Of a stretch of DNA of 64,000 nucleotides, positions 51,722-60,587 are shown in pieces; the stretch's first letter is position 1, and each line of letters starts with the position of its first letter. The translations under genes and the position numbers were made by a program. The notes under the pieces are model-generated. The model made no database searches and was not told the DNA's origin. It worked only from the letters and a program-made list of their open reading frames with translations. Origin of the DNA: Lachnospiraceae bacterium NC2004 (GTDB lineage Bacteria > Bacillota > Clostridia > Lachnospirales > Lachnospiraceae); assembly GCA_000621905.1 (NCBI GenBank), contig JHXB01000001.1, positions 1 to 64,000 of the forward strand. Direction: 5' to 3'.

Positions 51722-52655
51722 GCTTAAATACATTAGTTTATTTTTGATTTTAATAATGGTGTCTTCTCTTTTAAGTGGCTGTGGTGAAGAGGATTCTAAA
51801 GAGGACAGCGTTGTTCCTAAGTCTGATGAGTATGTTCTTTACTATGTCAGTAACGATTCTACAAAGCTTATTCCGAAGACTGTAACATTTGACAAGGATG
51901 AGACGGCGAGAAGTCAGATGGACAAGATGATTGATAAGTTGACTGCGGATGTTTCCACGGTTGATTTTAAGTCGTGCCTTCCACAGAATGTGAGCTATCT
52001 TAACGATCAACTTGAAGAGGGGGCCGCAACAATTAACTTAAGCAGTAGTTTCTATGAAGCTCCGGCTTCGAGCGCACTTTTATGTGAGGCTGCATTTGTA
52101 AGGAGTTTGGTGCAGATTGAGGGAATCAACACGGTTTCGTTTACTGTCGGTTCTCAGCCACTTATGAAGGATGATAAGATTGTTGGTGCCTTGACTGCGG
52201 ATTCATTTGTCGACAGTGATGCAAGAAATGATATCAATCAGGTTCAGTATGTGACTATATACTTTACCAATGTTACCGGAGATAGGTTAGAACCAATAAG
52301 GTTCCCGATAAATGTTAGCGGTCACAACTCTGCCGAAGAACTCGTTATCGAGAGACTGATCGCGGGAACGAGCGAGAGAGGATACTATAACACTATACCT
52401 AAGGGAACGGAGCTTTTGTCGGTTTCCACCAAGGATAGCGTGTGCTACGTGGACTTTAGTAAAGAGTTTATGACGATGCCTGACAATGTTCTTGATCAGA
52501 CGGTTATCTATTCTGTTGTTAACAGCCTTTGTGAGCTTGCTACCGTAAGTAAGGTGGCGTTTACCATAGAAGGAGAACAGCAGGATTTATACAACGGTAA
52601 TGTTGTTTTTAATCAGTTGTTTGAGAGAAATCTTGATTTAGTGGACAAAGAATAA
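51714..52655 (+). CDS. GerMN-domain lipoprotein
   Basis: A 313-residue lipoprotein with lipobox LLSGC (Cys23) and two GerMN-type domains (about 40-160 and 180-300; ATINLSSSFYEAP and VCYVDFSKEFMTMP). GerM-like proteins act at the cell surface in spore germination or in sensing with kinases. Here the gene sits between a histidine kinase (8-base overlap) and comEC, suggesting it works with the kinase. GGTGAAATG overlap region supplies the start. Confidence 0.85.
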   Translation: MNRLKYISLFLILIMVSSLLSGCGEEDSKEDSVVPKSDEYVLYYVSNDSTKLIPKTVTFDKDETARSQMDKMIDKLTADVSTVDFKSCLPQNVSYLNDQLEEGAATINLSSSFYEAPASSALLCEAAFVRSLVQIEGINTVSFTVGSQPLMKDDKIVGALTADSFVDSDARNDINQVQYVTIYFTNVTGDRLEPIRFPINVSGHNSAEELVIERLIAGTSERGYYNTIPKGTELLSVSTKDSVCYVDFSKEFMTMPDNVLDQTVIYSVVNSLCELATVSKVAFTIEGEQQDLYNGNVVFNQLFERNLDLVDKE

Positions 52656-52667
52656 AGGAGAATATAA

Positions 52668-55076
52668 TTGAATAAGAGACCTATGCTTATGGCGGTTTGT
52701 TGCTTTGTGCTTGGAGAGCTTGGCGTGTACCTTTCATTTGCAGGGGTTAAGGTTTTGACATTGGCGTGTGCCGGTGTGATTTCAATTATTTATTTTAGAG
52801 AATTTAAGAAGTGCTCTATAGCAGTGTTTATAGTCTTAATGTATTTTCTTGGTGCGATGAGGCTTTATACTGCTACGGGTGATGATATATTGACGGTTCT
52901 TGATATGGACAGCGTAAGCGGAGTAAGCGTTAATGCGACTGTCCATGACATTTCTCGCGCGTCTAACGGATATAAGATATATTTAGGCGACGCTACTGTC
53001 TTTTACGAAGACAATACTTATCACATTAAAAGAAAACTTATAACCAAAACTGAAGATAACATGTTAATGCTTGGGCAAAAGGTGCGCGTTACAGGGAGTC
53101 TTGTGCCTTTAAACAAGGGAGATAATCCCGGTGAATTTAACGAGTATAATTATTATCGTTCAAGAAATGTTGACTGTCGGCTTGAAATTGATGATATTGA
53201 TGTAACTGACGGCAAATGCTGGATTTATAGGGATTATCTAAGGCGGCTGCGAGATAGACTTGTTTTGAGATTTAGGGCAGTTCTTGATGAAGAGGATGCG
53301 GGGATATTAGAGGCGATAGTGCTTGGAGATAAGGCGGACATTGACAAAGATCTTAAGGGAATGTATCAACGTGCAGGTATAGCCCATGTGATTGCTATAT
53401 CGGGGCTTCATATCGGTCTTATCGGAGCGATGATATACAAGGTGTTAAGACACATGAAAATGTCGATTGTAAGCGCGTCAGTTATTTCTTCATTTCTTAT
53501 AATCTCGTATGGGATTTTAAGCGGGATGAGCGGATCGTGTCTTAGAGCGATGATTATGCTTATTGTTGCTTATCTTGCCAAAGTTATTGGAAGAGCCTAT
53601 GACCTTTTATCTGCAATGTCGCTGGCGGCTCTTATTGCGCTTTTTATAGCCCCTCTTTCTTTTGTTGATGCAGGCTTTTTGCTTTCTTTTGGGGCGGTGT
53701 TTGGGATTGGTGCTGTTTATCCGGTTCTTTCTTCATTTGCCAAGAGAGAGGGGCTTTTGGGGCGCGTGATTGATGCGCTTATATTAAGTCTAAGTATCAA
53801 TCTTATTATATCTCCTGTTATAGCTTATTTTTACTATGAACTTCCGCTTTATTCTACCGCGTACAATCTCTTAGTGGTTCCTTTGATGTCCTTGCTTGTG
53901 CCGTCTGCAATGGTTGGACTGGGGATGACATACATAGATTCTAACCTGGCAGACATTGCGTTTTTTCCGGCGAGGTTAATTCTGGCTTTTAATAAAAGTG
54001 TTTGCCTTCTTAATGAGTCGCTTCCTAGGTCATCGGTGTTAGTCGGGAAGCCGGATATGGTAAGTATCGTAATGTATTACCTGACTCTACTTTTGATATT
54101 TGCGCTGATAAACAAGCGGCATGGCGTATTAAAAGACCTTGTTTACTACGAATCTGACATCCGTTTTGCGAAGCAAATGATATCAAAACGCAATGAATAC
54201 AGGTTGTTAAAGAGAATGGCTTGCAGATTGATTATAGGCATCGTTGTAGTCAATATTTGCGTTATGGGCGTGTTCTTCTTGCGTGACAAGAATACGCTTG
54301 TTATTGATATTTTGTATGTCGGTCAGGGGGACGGCATAATCCTTAAACTTCCGGACAAAAGGGTGATTTCTATAGATGGTGGAAGCACTTCTAATTCAGG
54401 CCTTTATGAGTATACTTACATTCCGTATCTTAAGAGTCAGGCAATCGGTGGGATCGATTACTCAATAATTACGCATAGTGATCAGGACCACATAAGTGCT
54501 ATAAGTGAATTGATTGACAATGGTTATGATATAGGAACGCTTATGCTACCTGATATTTCAACTCCTGATGATAATTATTCTACACTTCGTGACAAGGCGT
54601 TAAATGCCGGGATATCAGTGTCGTATCTGTCTAAAGGGATGAGCATTAACGACAAGGATGTGACACTTAAAGTTCTTCATCCGCCATACAAGTACTCCAT
54701 TGATGAACCTAATTATTACTCAACGACGATTCTTCTTGAATATAAGGGGTTTAAGATGCTCTTTACAGGTGATTTAGGTGGAGAGGGAGAGCGCTTATTG
54801 CTGGATTCGTATAAGACTTCTGCAAATGATATCGATATCTTAAAGGTTGGGCATCATGGAAGTAAGACATCTACAAGTGATGAACTTCTCGATATGTTTA
54901 CGCCGGAATATGCGGTAATATCAGTCGGCGAGCGAAACAGATACCATCATCCAAGTAGGGAAGTTCTTAGCAGGCTTGATAATCATGGAGTCGATTACAT
55001 TTGCACCAAGGATAAAGGGATGGTTAGAATCAAGGTGAAAGACAGTGGATATAAGGCATATACATATAGGGATTAA
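52668..55076 (+). CDS. comEC: ComEC, DNA uptake channel
   Basis: An 802-residue multi-pass membrane protein. A short N-terminal membrane part and OB-like soluble domain precede the ComEC/Rec2 channel (IAHVIAISGLHIGLIG, LSFVDAGFLLSFGAVFGIGA). The C-terminal metallo-beta-lactamase domain (ITHSDQDHISAI, KVGHHGSKTSTSDEL) lies outside and may degrade one strand. Start is TTG 52668 behind AAAGGAG. With comEA upstream it suggests DNA transformation ability. Confidence 0.95.
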   Translation: MNKRPMLMAVCCFVLGELGVYLSFAGVKVLTLACAGVISIIYFREFKKCSIAVFIVLMYFLGAMRLYTATGDDILTVLDMDSVSGVSVNATVHDISRASNGYKIYLGDATVFYEDNTYHIKRKLITKTEDNMLMLGQKVRVTGSLVPLNKGDNPGEFNEYNYYRSRNVDCRLEIDDIDVTDGKCWIYRDYLRRLRDRLVLRFRAVLDEEDAGILEAIVLGDKADIDKDLKGMYQRAGIAHVIAISGLHIGLIGAMIYKVLRHMKMSIVSASVISSFLIISYGILSGMSGSCLRAMIMLIVAYLAKVIGRAYDLLSAMSLAALIALFIAPLSFVDAGFLLSFGAVFGIGAVYPVLSSFAKREGLLGRVIDALILSLSINLIISPVIAYFYYELPLYSTAYNLLVVPLMSLLVPSAMVGLGMTYIDSNLADIAFFPARLILAFNKSVCLLNESLPRSSVLVGKPDMVSIVMYYLTLLLIFALINKRHGVLKDLVYYESDIRFAKQMISKRNEYRLLKRMACRLIIGIVVVNICVMGVFFLRDKNTLVIDILYVGQGDGIILKLPDKRVISIDGGSTSNSGLYEYTYIPYLKSQAIGGIDYSIITHSDQDHISAISELIDNGYDIGTLMLPDISTPDDNYSTLRDKALNAGISVSYLSKGMSINDKDVTLKVLHPPYKYSIDEPNYYSTTILLEYKGFKMLFTGDLGGEGERLLLDSYKTSANDIDILKVGHHGSKTSTSDELLDMFTPEYAVISVGERNRYHHPSREVLSRLDNHGVDYICTKDKGMVRIKVKDSGYKAYTYRD

Positions 55077-55150
55077 TAAAGTTTGGTTATCTTTGGAATC
55101 TTAACATTTATCTCAAATTGATGTTATATTATTATGGAAGAGTGTGTTTA

Positions 55151-55163
55151 ATTATGCTATAAT
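55151..55163 (+). promoter_or_regulatory. extended -10 promoter of the beta-helix gene
   Basis: TGCTATAAT at 55155-55163 is an extended -10; the -35 (TGGAAG, 55135-55140) is weak. The gene starts about 30 bases downstream. Confidence 0.55.
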
Positions 55164-55193
55164 GATTATAATTATTTAATTGGTGGTGAATAT

Positions 55194-56819
55194 ATGAGAC
55201 TTTTCAGAAGAACAATTGTTACATTGGTTGTTTTGACTGCTTTTTTTATGATTTCATTTGGCAGTGCAGCGGTGAAGCCTACTACGGCATATGCTGCCAA
55301 GAAGACTTTTACCGTTACGCCTAATTCTAAGCCGTACAAGAATCAGTATGTCAAGTCAGGTAGGTACAACAAGTACACCAAGCATTATTATATGTTAAGG
55401 TCATACTTAGATAGACTGGAAGATTTAGGTGGAGGAACATTGATCTTAAAGGACGGAACTTACACCGTTTCTAATCTTTTGTACATCGGATCTAATATTA
55501 CTATCAAGCTTTCATCGGGAACAACCATCAAGAAGTCTTATAAGACAGGTACTAGGATGGTTTATTCTAAAGCACTTTTCCATGTGATTGGTAGAAAGCC
55601 TGCGAAGTCAGGTAAGAAGATTACCGGTTATGGCGGAAGCCATGATGTCAGCATTATCGGAACAGGTAAGGCTACTATCAATCTTAACTACTGCGACGAT
55701 GCTTTGGGTTTCATGATTGGCCATGGTAAGAATATTACCTTTAAGGGACTTAATTTCAAGAATATGAGGAGCAATCACCCTATAGAGCTTGACGGTACAT
55801 ACAATACTCTGATTGAGAATTGTACATTTTCAGGATATAAGGAGCAGACGCACAGTACCGCTATCAAGGAGGGTATCAATATCGATGCTCCTGATGAGAA
55901 CAACTTGTGTTTTCAGGTTAAGTGGTCATCATTTGACAAGACTCCTAACAAGAAGATTGTTATAAAAGGATGCACTTTCCACAGATTGGGAACTGCAATT
56001 GGAACTCACAGATATTCGCAGACGCTTAATTCTGACGGTGTTACTACCACCAACAGATACCACACCAATATTACAATAGAGAATAACAAGTTTTATGATA
56101 TTGATTCATACACCATAAGAGTTCAGAACTGGAAGAACGTTACCGTTAAGAATAACGACTTTTCAGGTAAGGACAATGAATTCTGTATTTACGGACAGGG
56201 TATACACGATTTCAAGATTTATGACAATGTCATTCATAATTACAAGGGTATATTGCTTACCAGATCGTCTTGGCAGGTTGCTATGACAGATTGGTATACA
56301 CCTCTTTATAACACTATTTCTGATGAGATGATGCAGATGGTTGCAAGTCAGAATACCGCATATGACAACGGGCCTTCGGATTATTATAGTGGCGAGAATA
56401 ACGCTGTGAGCGGATACATTGTCAACGGCAAGTACACTAAGGAGACGACGGCGTCTGCCAAGGATCCTTACGGAACTTTCTATTTCAAGAAGATAGTTAC
56501 TACCACCAAGAATTCCGAAGGGGCATGGGTTTCTAAGACTACCTGTACCGCTTCGACCAGCACTTATACCAAGAACGGTACTACCTACAAGGTTAAACAT
56601 ACATATGATCCTTTGACTGAGAGATGGACATATGAAGTAACAGATATGACAACCGGCAATGTTACGGTTTCGTATTCGAATGCCGCTGCAACTACAGAAG
56701 CTGCTACTACAGTGGTTGTTCCTACAACAGAAACTGCTAAGGAGCAGACTACTGAGACTTCTACAACAGAGGCTACTACTACAGAGACGAGCACAACTGA
56801 GGAGCCGGCAGTGGGTTGA
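55194..56819 (+). CDS. secreted right-handed beta-helix protein (pectate-lyase-like fold)
   Basis: A 541-residue exported protein with signal peptide about 1-33 (LVVLTAFFMISFG, cleavage near AYAA). A parallel beta-helix core follows (GGGTLILKDGTYTVSNLLYI, KNITFKGLNFKNMRSNHPIE, NTLIENCTFSGY, YTIRVQNWKNVTVKNNDF). The C-terminal end is a Thr/Glu-rich linker (TTEATTTETSTTEEP) without an evident cell-wall anchor. The fold is shared by pectate lyases, polygalacturonases and other polysaccharide enzymes; catalytic residues cannot be assigned by eye. GGTGGTG precedes ATG 55194. Confidence 0.75.
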   Translation: MRLFRRTIVTLVVLTAFFMISFGSAAVKPTTAYAAKKTFTVTPNSKPYKNQYVKSGRYNKYTKHYYMLRSYLDRLEDLGGGTLILKDGTYTVSNLLYIGSNITIKLSSGTTIKKSYKTGTRMVYSKALFHVIGRKPAKSGKKITGYGGSHDVSIIGTGKATINLNYCDDALGFMIGHGKNITFKGLNFKNMRSNHPIELDGTYNTLIENCTFSGYKEQTHSTAIKEGINIDAPDENNLCFQVKWSSFDKTPNKKIVIKGCTFHRLGTAIGTHRYSQTLNSDGVTTTNRYHTNITIENNKFYDIDSYTIRVQNWKNVTVKNNDFSGKDNEFCIYGQGIHDFKIYDNVIHNYKGILLTRSSWQVAMTDWYTPLYNTISDEMMQMVASQNTAYDNGPSDYYSGENNAVSGYIVNGKYTKETTASAKDPYGTFYFKKIVTTTKNSEGAWVSKTTCTASTSTYTKNGTTYKVKHTYDPLTERWTYEVTDMTTGNVTVSYSNAAATTEAATTVVVPTTETAKEQTTETSTTEATTTETSTTEEPAVG

Positions 56820-56874
56820 TAGGTATTGCTTAAGGGTGGTTTTGTAGACGGGTTTATTGTTAGAGGAAGGTTTT

Positions 56875-58803
56875 ATGAGAAGAAGAATTGCGATATTAAT
56901 TATAGCCGTAATGGTACTTACATTAATGCCTGACAGCATGTGTACATCTTCTAAAGGCATTGATACAGTTACGGTTGAAGGATTTAAATACAATATAAGC
57001 AAGGATACGGGTGCTGTTGTTGTCGGATACACCGGAGATAGCAATACTATCAGCATTCCTTCTAAGGTTAACGGGCTTAATGTTGTTGCTATTGGCGATT
57101 TTGCATTTGCAGGTTGTACAGAACTGACTTCGGTTGAGATTCCTGCAAGTGTTACAAGGGTGGGCAATCAGATTTTTGATGGCTGTACAGAGTTGACATC
57201 GATAACATTTGCAGAGGGTTCTAAGGTCACAAGTATTTCGTACTTTGGGGATGATTTGGCTAAGCTTAAGAATATCAAGTTGCCTGAAGGGCTCACATAC
57301 ATAGCTACAGGGACATTCCTTGGATATTCAATAGAGCATATAGATATTCCGCAGACGGTTACATATATCGGTGACAGAGCGTTTGAGAACTGTGCGTACC
57401 TTGAAGAACTTGTACTTCCTGATAATATGCAGACCGTATGTTGTGGTCTTGCTAAGAATTGTATTTCCCTTAAGAAACTTGTCATCGGAACTCACGCGGT
57501 TACTGTTGAGGAAGATGCTTTCTATAACTGTGTTGCACTTAGTGATTTGTCATTTGGACAGGAGATACAGGTGCTTGAGAAGAGAGCGTTTTATAACTGT
57601 GAGAATCTCACAAGCTTTGTTGCTCCTGAAGACTTACAGAGTATCAAGAAACAGGTTTTTTATGGATGTAAGAAGCTTGGAACCATTACTCTTAATAATG
57701 GTTTAGGTACGATAGGAGCTTACGCTTTTCAGAAGAATTATGCCGTTGAGTCTATTGTGGTTCCTAAGACGGTTTATAGTGTTGGACTAGGAGCGTTTGC
57801 TAACAATCAGAAACTTACCGATATGAAGTTTTATCCTTCATTTAGAGGAAGCGGCAATAACATTTTCGCATCCAATACACATGAGACCAACCTCAAGTAC
57901 GCTAAGCTTTGTACTGTTCATGTGTACTCTAACTCGCAGTTTCTAGATGACATTAAGGAGTCTGATTGTAAGATTGACAAGATGTCTTCTAAGGCTTCTA
58001 AGAGTGTTACTATTTATAAGGGTAGCAAGAAGGTTGGAAGTTATATTACAATGAAGCATGGTGATGTGGTTGACCTTAAAGCTAAGCTTACTTCGGGTTC
58101 TACCGAGGCGGTCAGATGGACCACGAGTGACGCAGCGATGGGATATGTAGATCAGAAGGGTAGAATCAGATCAGTGAGAGGTGGCGTTTGTCAGATTACC
58201 GCAACCACAATGAATGGCCATCAGGATTATGTTACGGTCATCATTGATGATTCTAAACATACAGGTAAGAAGATGGCTGCTGTTTTGGTTAAGAACTATG
58301 TTGAGAAGACCCACAGTTGTAAACCATTCAACGTTAAAGCTAAGTCATATCCGGCAGGCAAGAAGATTAAGTATTATTCAGGTAACGAGTCGGTTGCCGA
58401 TATAGATAAGTTTGGTAATGTTACTATTGCCGGTACAGGTGGAGTTAAGCTTTATATGTATACTGCAGAGACTTCCAAGTACGAGCAGGGACTTGGTAAT
58501 ATGACTCTTGTTGTTTACCCTGATATGCCTAAGGTTACATTGTGCTCAAGTAATGCTAAAGGGACTATGAATGTTTCATGGAGTTCGAAGCCTACAGCCG
58601 GTTATGAAGTAAGATATTGGCCTAAGGGTGCAACGACAGGACATAAGTCATTTATCGTTGATAAGAAGACACAGAAGACTGCCAAGATTACAGGGCTTTC
58701 AAGCGGCAAGAATTATTCGATGAAGATGAGATCTTATATGATTTATAAAGGTAAGGAGTATTACACAGAGTGGACAGATACTTTTTACGTCAAGATTAAG
58801 TAA
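56875..58803 (+). CDS. secreted BspA-type leucine-rich repeat protein with FN3-like domain
   Basis: A 642-residue exported protein. Signal peptide about 1-25 (AILIIAVMVLTLMPDSMC). Residues about 45-330 are LRR_5 repeats of the BspA/Treponema pallidum type (IGDFAFAGCTELTSVEIPAS, IGDRAFENCAYLEELVLPDN). A BIG2-like domain follows (about 370-455, VVDLKAKLTSGSTEAVRWT) and then an FN3-like end (YEVRYWPKGATTG, SMKMRSYMIYKGKEYYTEW), close to the tail of the transglutaminase-like protein at 715. It probably binds host or plant surfaces. ATG 56875 follows GAGGAAGG, preferred over 56857. Confidence 0.85.
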   Translation: MRRRIAILIIAVMVLTLMPDSMCTSSKGIDTVTVEGFKYNISKDTGAVVVGYTGDSNTISIPSKVNGLNVVAIGDFAFAGCTELTSVEIPASVTRVGNQIFDGCTELTSITFAEGSKVTSISYFGDDLAKLKNIKLPEGLTYIATGTFLGYSIEHIDIPQTVTYIGDRAFENCAYLEELVLPDNMQTVCCGLAKNCISLKKLVIGTHAVTVEEDAFYNCVALSDLSFGQEIQVLEKRAFYNCENLTSFVAPEDLQSIKKQVFYGCKKLGTITLNNGLGTIGAYAFQKNYAVESIVVPKTVYSVGLGAFANNQKLTDMKFYPSFRGSGNNIFASNTHETNLKYAKLCTVHVYSNSQFLDDIKESDCKIDKMSSKASKSVTIYKGSKKVGSYITMKHGDVVDLKAKLTSGSTEAVRWTTSDAAMGYVDQKGRIRSVRGGVCQITATTMNGHQDYVTVIIDDSKHTGKKMAAVLVKNYVEKTHSCKPFNVKAKSYPAGKKIKYYSGNESVADIDKFGNVTIAGTGGVKLYMYTAETSKYEQGLGNMTLVVYPDMPKVTLCSSNAKGTMNVSWSSKPTAGYEVRYWPKGATTGHKSFIVDKKTQKTAKITGLSSGKNYSMKMRSYMIYKGKEYYTEWTDTFYVKIK

Positions 58804-58808
58804 CGTTT

Positions 58809-58839
58809 GAAGCAGGATTCATTTCCTGCTTCATTTTCT
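58809..58839 (+). terminator. terminator after the LRR gene
   Basis: GAAGCAGGA-TTCATT-TCCTGCTTC (58809-58832) followed by ATTTTCTTT. Confidence 0.7.
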
Positions 58840-58850
58840 TTATATTTCTC

Positions 58851-58879
58851 TTGACATTTTGCATCATTTAAGATATAGT
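58851..58879 (+). promoter_or_regulatory. rpsT promoter
   Basis: TTGACA (58851-58856), 17-base spacer, TATAGT (58874-58879). It gives a leader of about 115 bases before rpsT. Confidence 0.8.
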
Positions 58880-58885
58880 AGATAG

Positions 58886-58990
58886 GCATGCGAAATGAGT
58901 CACTACGTTTCGCGTGGATGAATTTAGATTAACATATGATTGTCCGTGTCCGGTTTATATGTTATAACAGTTGAATGTATTATATTATTT
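58886..58990 (+). ncRNA. structured rpsT leader
   Basis: The leader contains two inverted repeats, GCGAAA...TTTCGC near 58891-58914 and AACATAT...ATATGTT near 58932-58963. S20 is autoregulated in some bacteria; a role here is inferred. No terminator is seen in the leader. Confidence 0.35.
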
Positions 58991-59003
58991 GGAGGTGTAC
59001 ATC

Positions 59004-59267
59004 TTGGCTAACATTAAATCTGCTAAGAAGAGAATCTTAGTTATCAACACTAAGACATTAAGAAACAAGACTATCAAGTCTAAGATTAAGACTTTGGTTA
59101 AGAAGGTTGAGAAGGCTGTTGAGGCTCAGGACAAGGCTGCAGCAGAGAGCGCACTTAAGGTAGCTATTTCTGAGATTAACAAGGCTGGTTCTAAGGGAAT
59201 TTACCACAAGAACAACGTAGCTCGTAAGGTTTCTCGTCTTACTAAGCTTGTTAATTCTATTGCTTAA
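59004..59267 (+). CDS. rpsT: 30S ribosomal protein S20, TTG start
   Basis: An 87-residue basic helical protein that binds 16S rRNA. The conserved start (M)ANIKSAKKRILV is reached at TTG 59004, 6 bases after GGAGGTG; an in-frame ATG at 58971 lacks a ribosome binding site. The middle is Lys/Ala-rich (KKVEKAVEAQDKAAAESALK). Confidence 0.95.
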   Translation: MANIKSAKKRILVINTKTLRNKTIKSKIKTLVKKVEKAVEAQDKAAAESALKVAISEINKAGSKGIYHKNNVARKVSRLTKLVNSIA

Positions 59268-59282
59268 TTTATATGAATACTT

Positions 59283-59312
59283 AAGGCAGGTGATTATCAC
59301 CTGCCTTTTTTT
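59283..59312. terminator. bidirectional terminator between rpsT and holA
   Basis: AAGGCAGGTGAT-T-ATCACCTGCCTT (59283-59307) with T runs on the plus strand and T-rich minus sequence. Confidence 0.85.
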
Positions 59313-60288
59313 ATTCTTTGAAACATTCGGCTAACATTAAGTCCATAGCCGTGGAATCGCTCATTGTTCCGTTTCTTGATTCATTTTGTAAGGTTACTCC
59401 GTAGTCTAAAAGCTTAAGGAGCCTTTTGTAGGATAGTTTTTTAACGACGCCGAGATTCTTGTTTATAACAAAGCGGTTAACCTGCATTTTGCTTGCTATC
59501 TCGTCGTTAGGAGTGCCAAGTCTCACGTGATCTTTAATCTGCAATAAGATGTTAATCTGCCTGGTTAACAGTATAAGTATCTTGCTTGGAGGCTCCTTAA
59601 GAGTTAAGAGGTCATTATATAAAAGGTAAGTCCCCTTAGAGTCGCCGATAGCAGCTCTGTCTATCATTTCAAATATCTTGTCTTCGATAACCCTGGTTGT
59701 TATGGCATCGATATCTTCTCTGGTGACAATAACGGTCTCTGATGCGTTAAGGGCGTTGACGTAGTCTCTTAACTTGGTGAGCTCACTTACAATCGCAGTC
59801 ATCTTGTCGGGAACTCTATTGATAAAATAGGTGAGTTCTGCGGTCTTCATAGTCATGTTGTTGTCGCCCATCCATCCCATAACGAAGCGCTCTAGGCTCT
59901 TGACCATCTGAGTCTTTAAGTCGATTGCCTCTCCGTACTTGGCGTAAGCCTTGTATAACTTGGTTCTTTTGTCGGGTTTATCATCAACGACAACTACATA
60001 TGTGTTGCTGCCTTCTAACTCCTTAAGATAGTCTATCCATACTTCAGGCTCGGTGACACTGCAATTCTCGATGAGCATGAATCTTGGTCCGCCAAAAAGT
60101 GTTGCCTGAACATATGCCTGACCTTTTAATGTATCGCCGCTTACCTTTTGGTCTTTATATCTGATTGTATCTACGAATCCACCGAGTTCATTTATCCTAG
60201 ATTCGATTTCTTTCTTCTTTTGGTTCTTTAGATAATCTTCCTCACCGTACAGGTAGTACAGGTGTTTTAATTCTGTGTTTTTAGCCAT
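59311..60288 (-). CDS. holA: DNA polymerase III delta subunit
   Basis: A 325-residue clamp-loader subunit that opens the beta clamp. It begins MAKNTELKHLYYLYGEEDYL and has the HolA pattern of a RarA-like N-domain and helical collar (LEGSNTYVVVVDDKPDKRTK, LKEPPSKILILLTRQINILL). ATG 60288 follows AAAGGAAAA and is preferred over an ATG at 60327. Placement next to rpsT, divergent and convergent, is common in Clostridia. Confidence 0.9.
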   Translation of the reverse strand: MAKNTELKHLYYLYGEEDYLKNQKKKEIESRINELGGFVDTIRYKDQKVSGDTLKGQAYVQATLFGGPRFMLIENCSVTEPEVWIDYLKELEGSNTYVVVVDDKPDKRTKLYKAYAKYGEAIDLKTQMVKSLERFVMGWMGDNNMTMKTAELTYFINRVPDKMTAIVSELTKLRDYVNALNASETVIVTREDIDAITTRVIEDKIFEMIDRAAIGDSKGTYLLYNDLLTLKEPPSKILILLTRQINILLQIKDHVRLGTPNDEIASKMQVNRFVINKNLGVVKKLSYKRLLKLLDYGVTLQNESRNGTMSDSTAMDLMLAECFKE

Positions 60289-60445
60289 GAGTTTTCCTTT
60301 ATATCCCTTAATTGTCATCCTTATCATTTTATATTATAATCATAACAAATGCAATTGCGATTTTATCGGTTTTTTTGTTTGGTACACATTTGTTATTAAG
60401 TTAAGAATCTGAAAAAGTAATTTATGATTATCAAATGATTTACAG

Positions 60446-60534
60446 CGTGATGCATTCTTAATTATAAGGATGCATCACGTTTTTAATTAGAATTATAGTG
60501 GAAGATGTCACAAAAGTGTGGCATCTTCTTTTTT
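60446..60534 (+). terminator. two tandem terminator-like hairpins
   Basis: CGTGATGCAT...ATGCATCACG (60446-60479) followed by TTTTT, then GAAGATG...CATCTTC (60501-60528) followed by TTTTTT. They lie upstream of the LRR gene at 60588 and would act on transcripts from the left or on its own leader. Confidence 0.6.
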
Positions 60535-60587
60535 ATGGTTGTATAATGGAGACAGATTTACCTGCATACGAGGAGGGAGATGTATTT

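Noticed and set aside
56163-57167. Minus-strand open frame of 334 codons
   Set aside because: It is antisense to the beta-helix and LRR genes, which have signal peptides and ribosome binding sites; the translated sequence has no recognisable family and is rich in Ser, Ile and Leu as expected for an antisense shadow.
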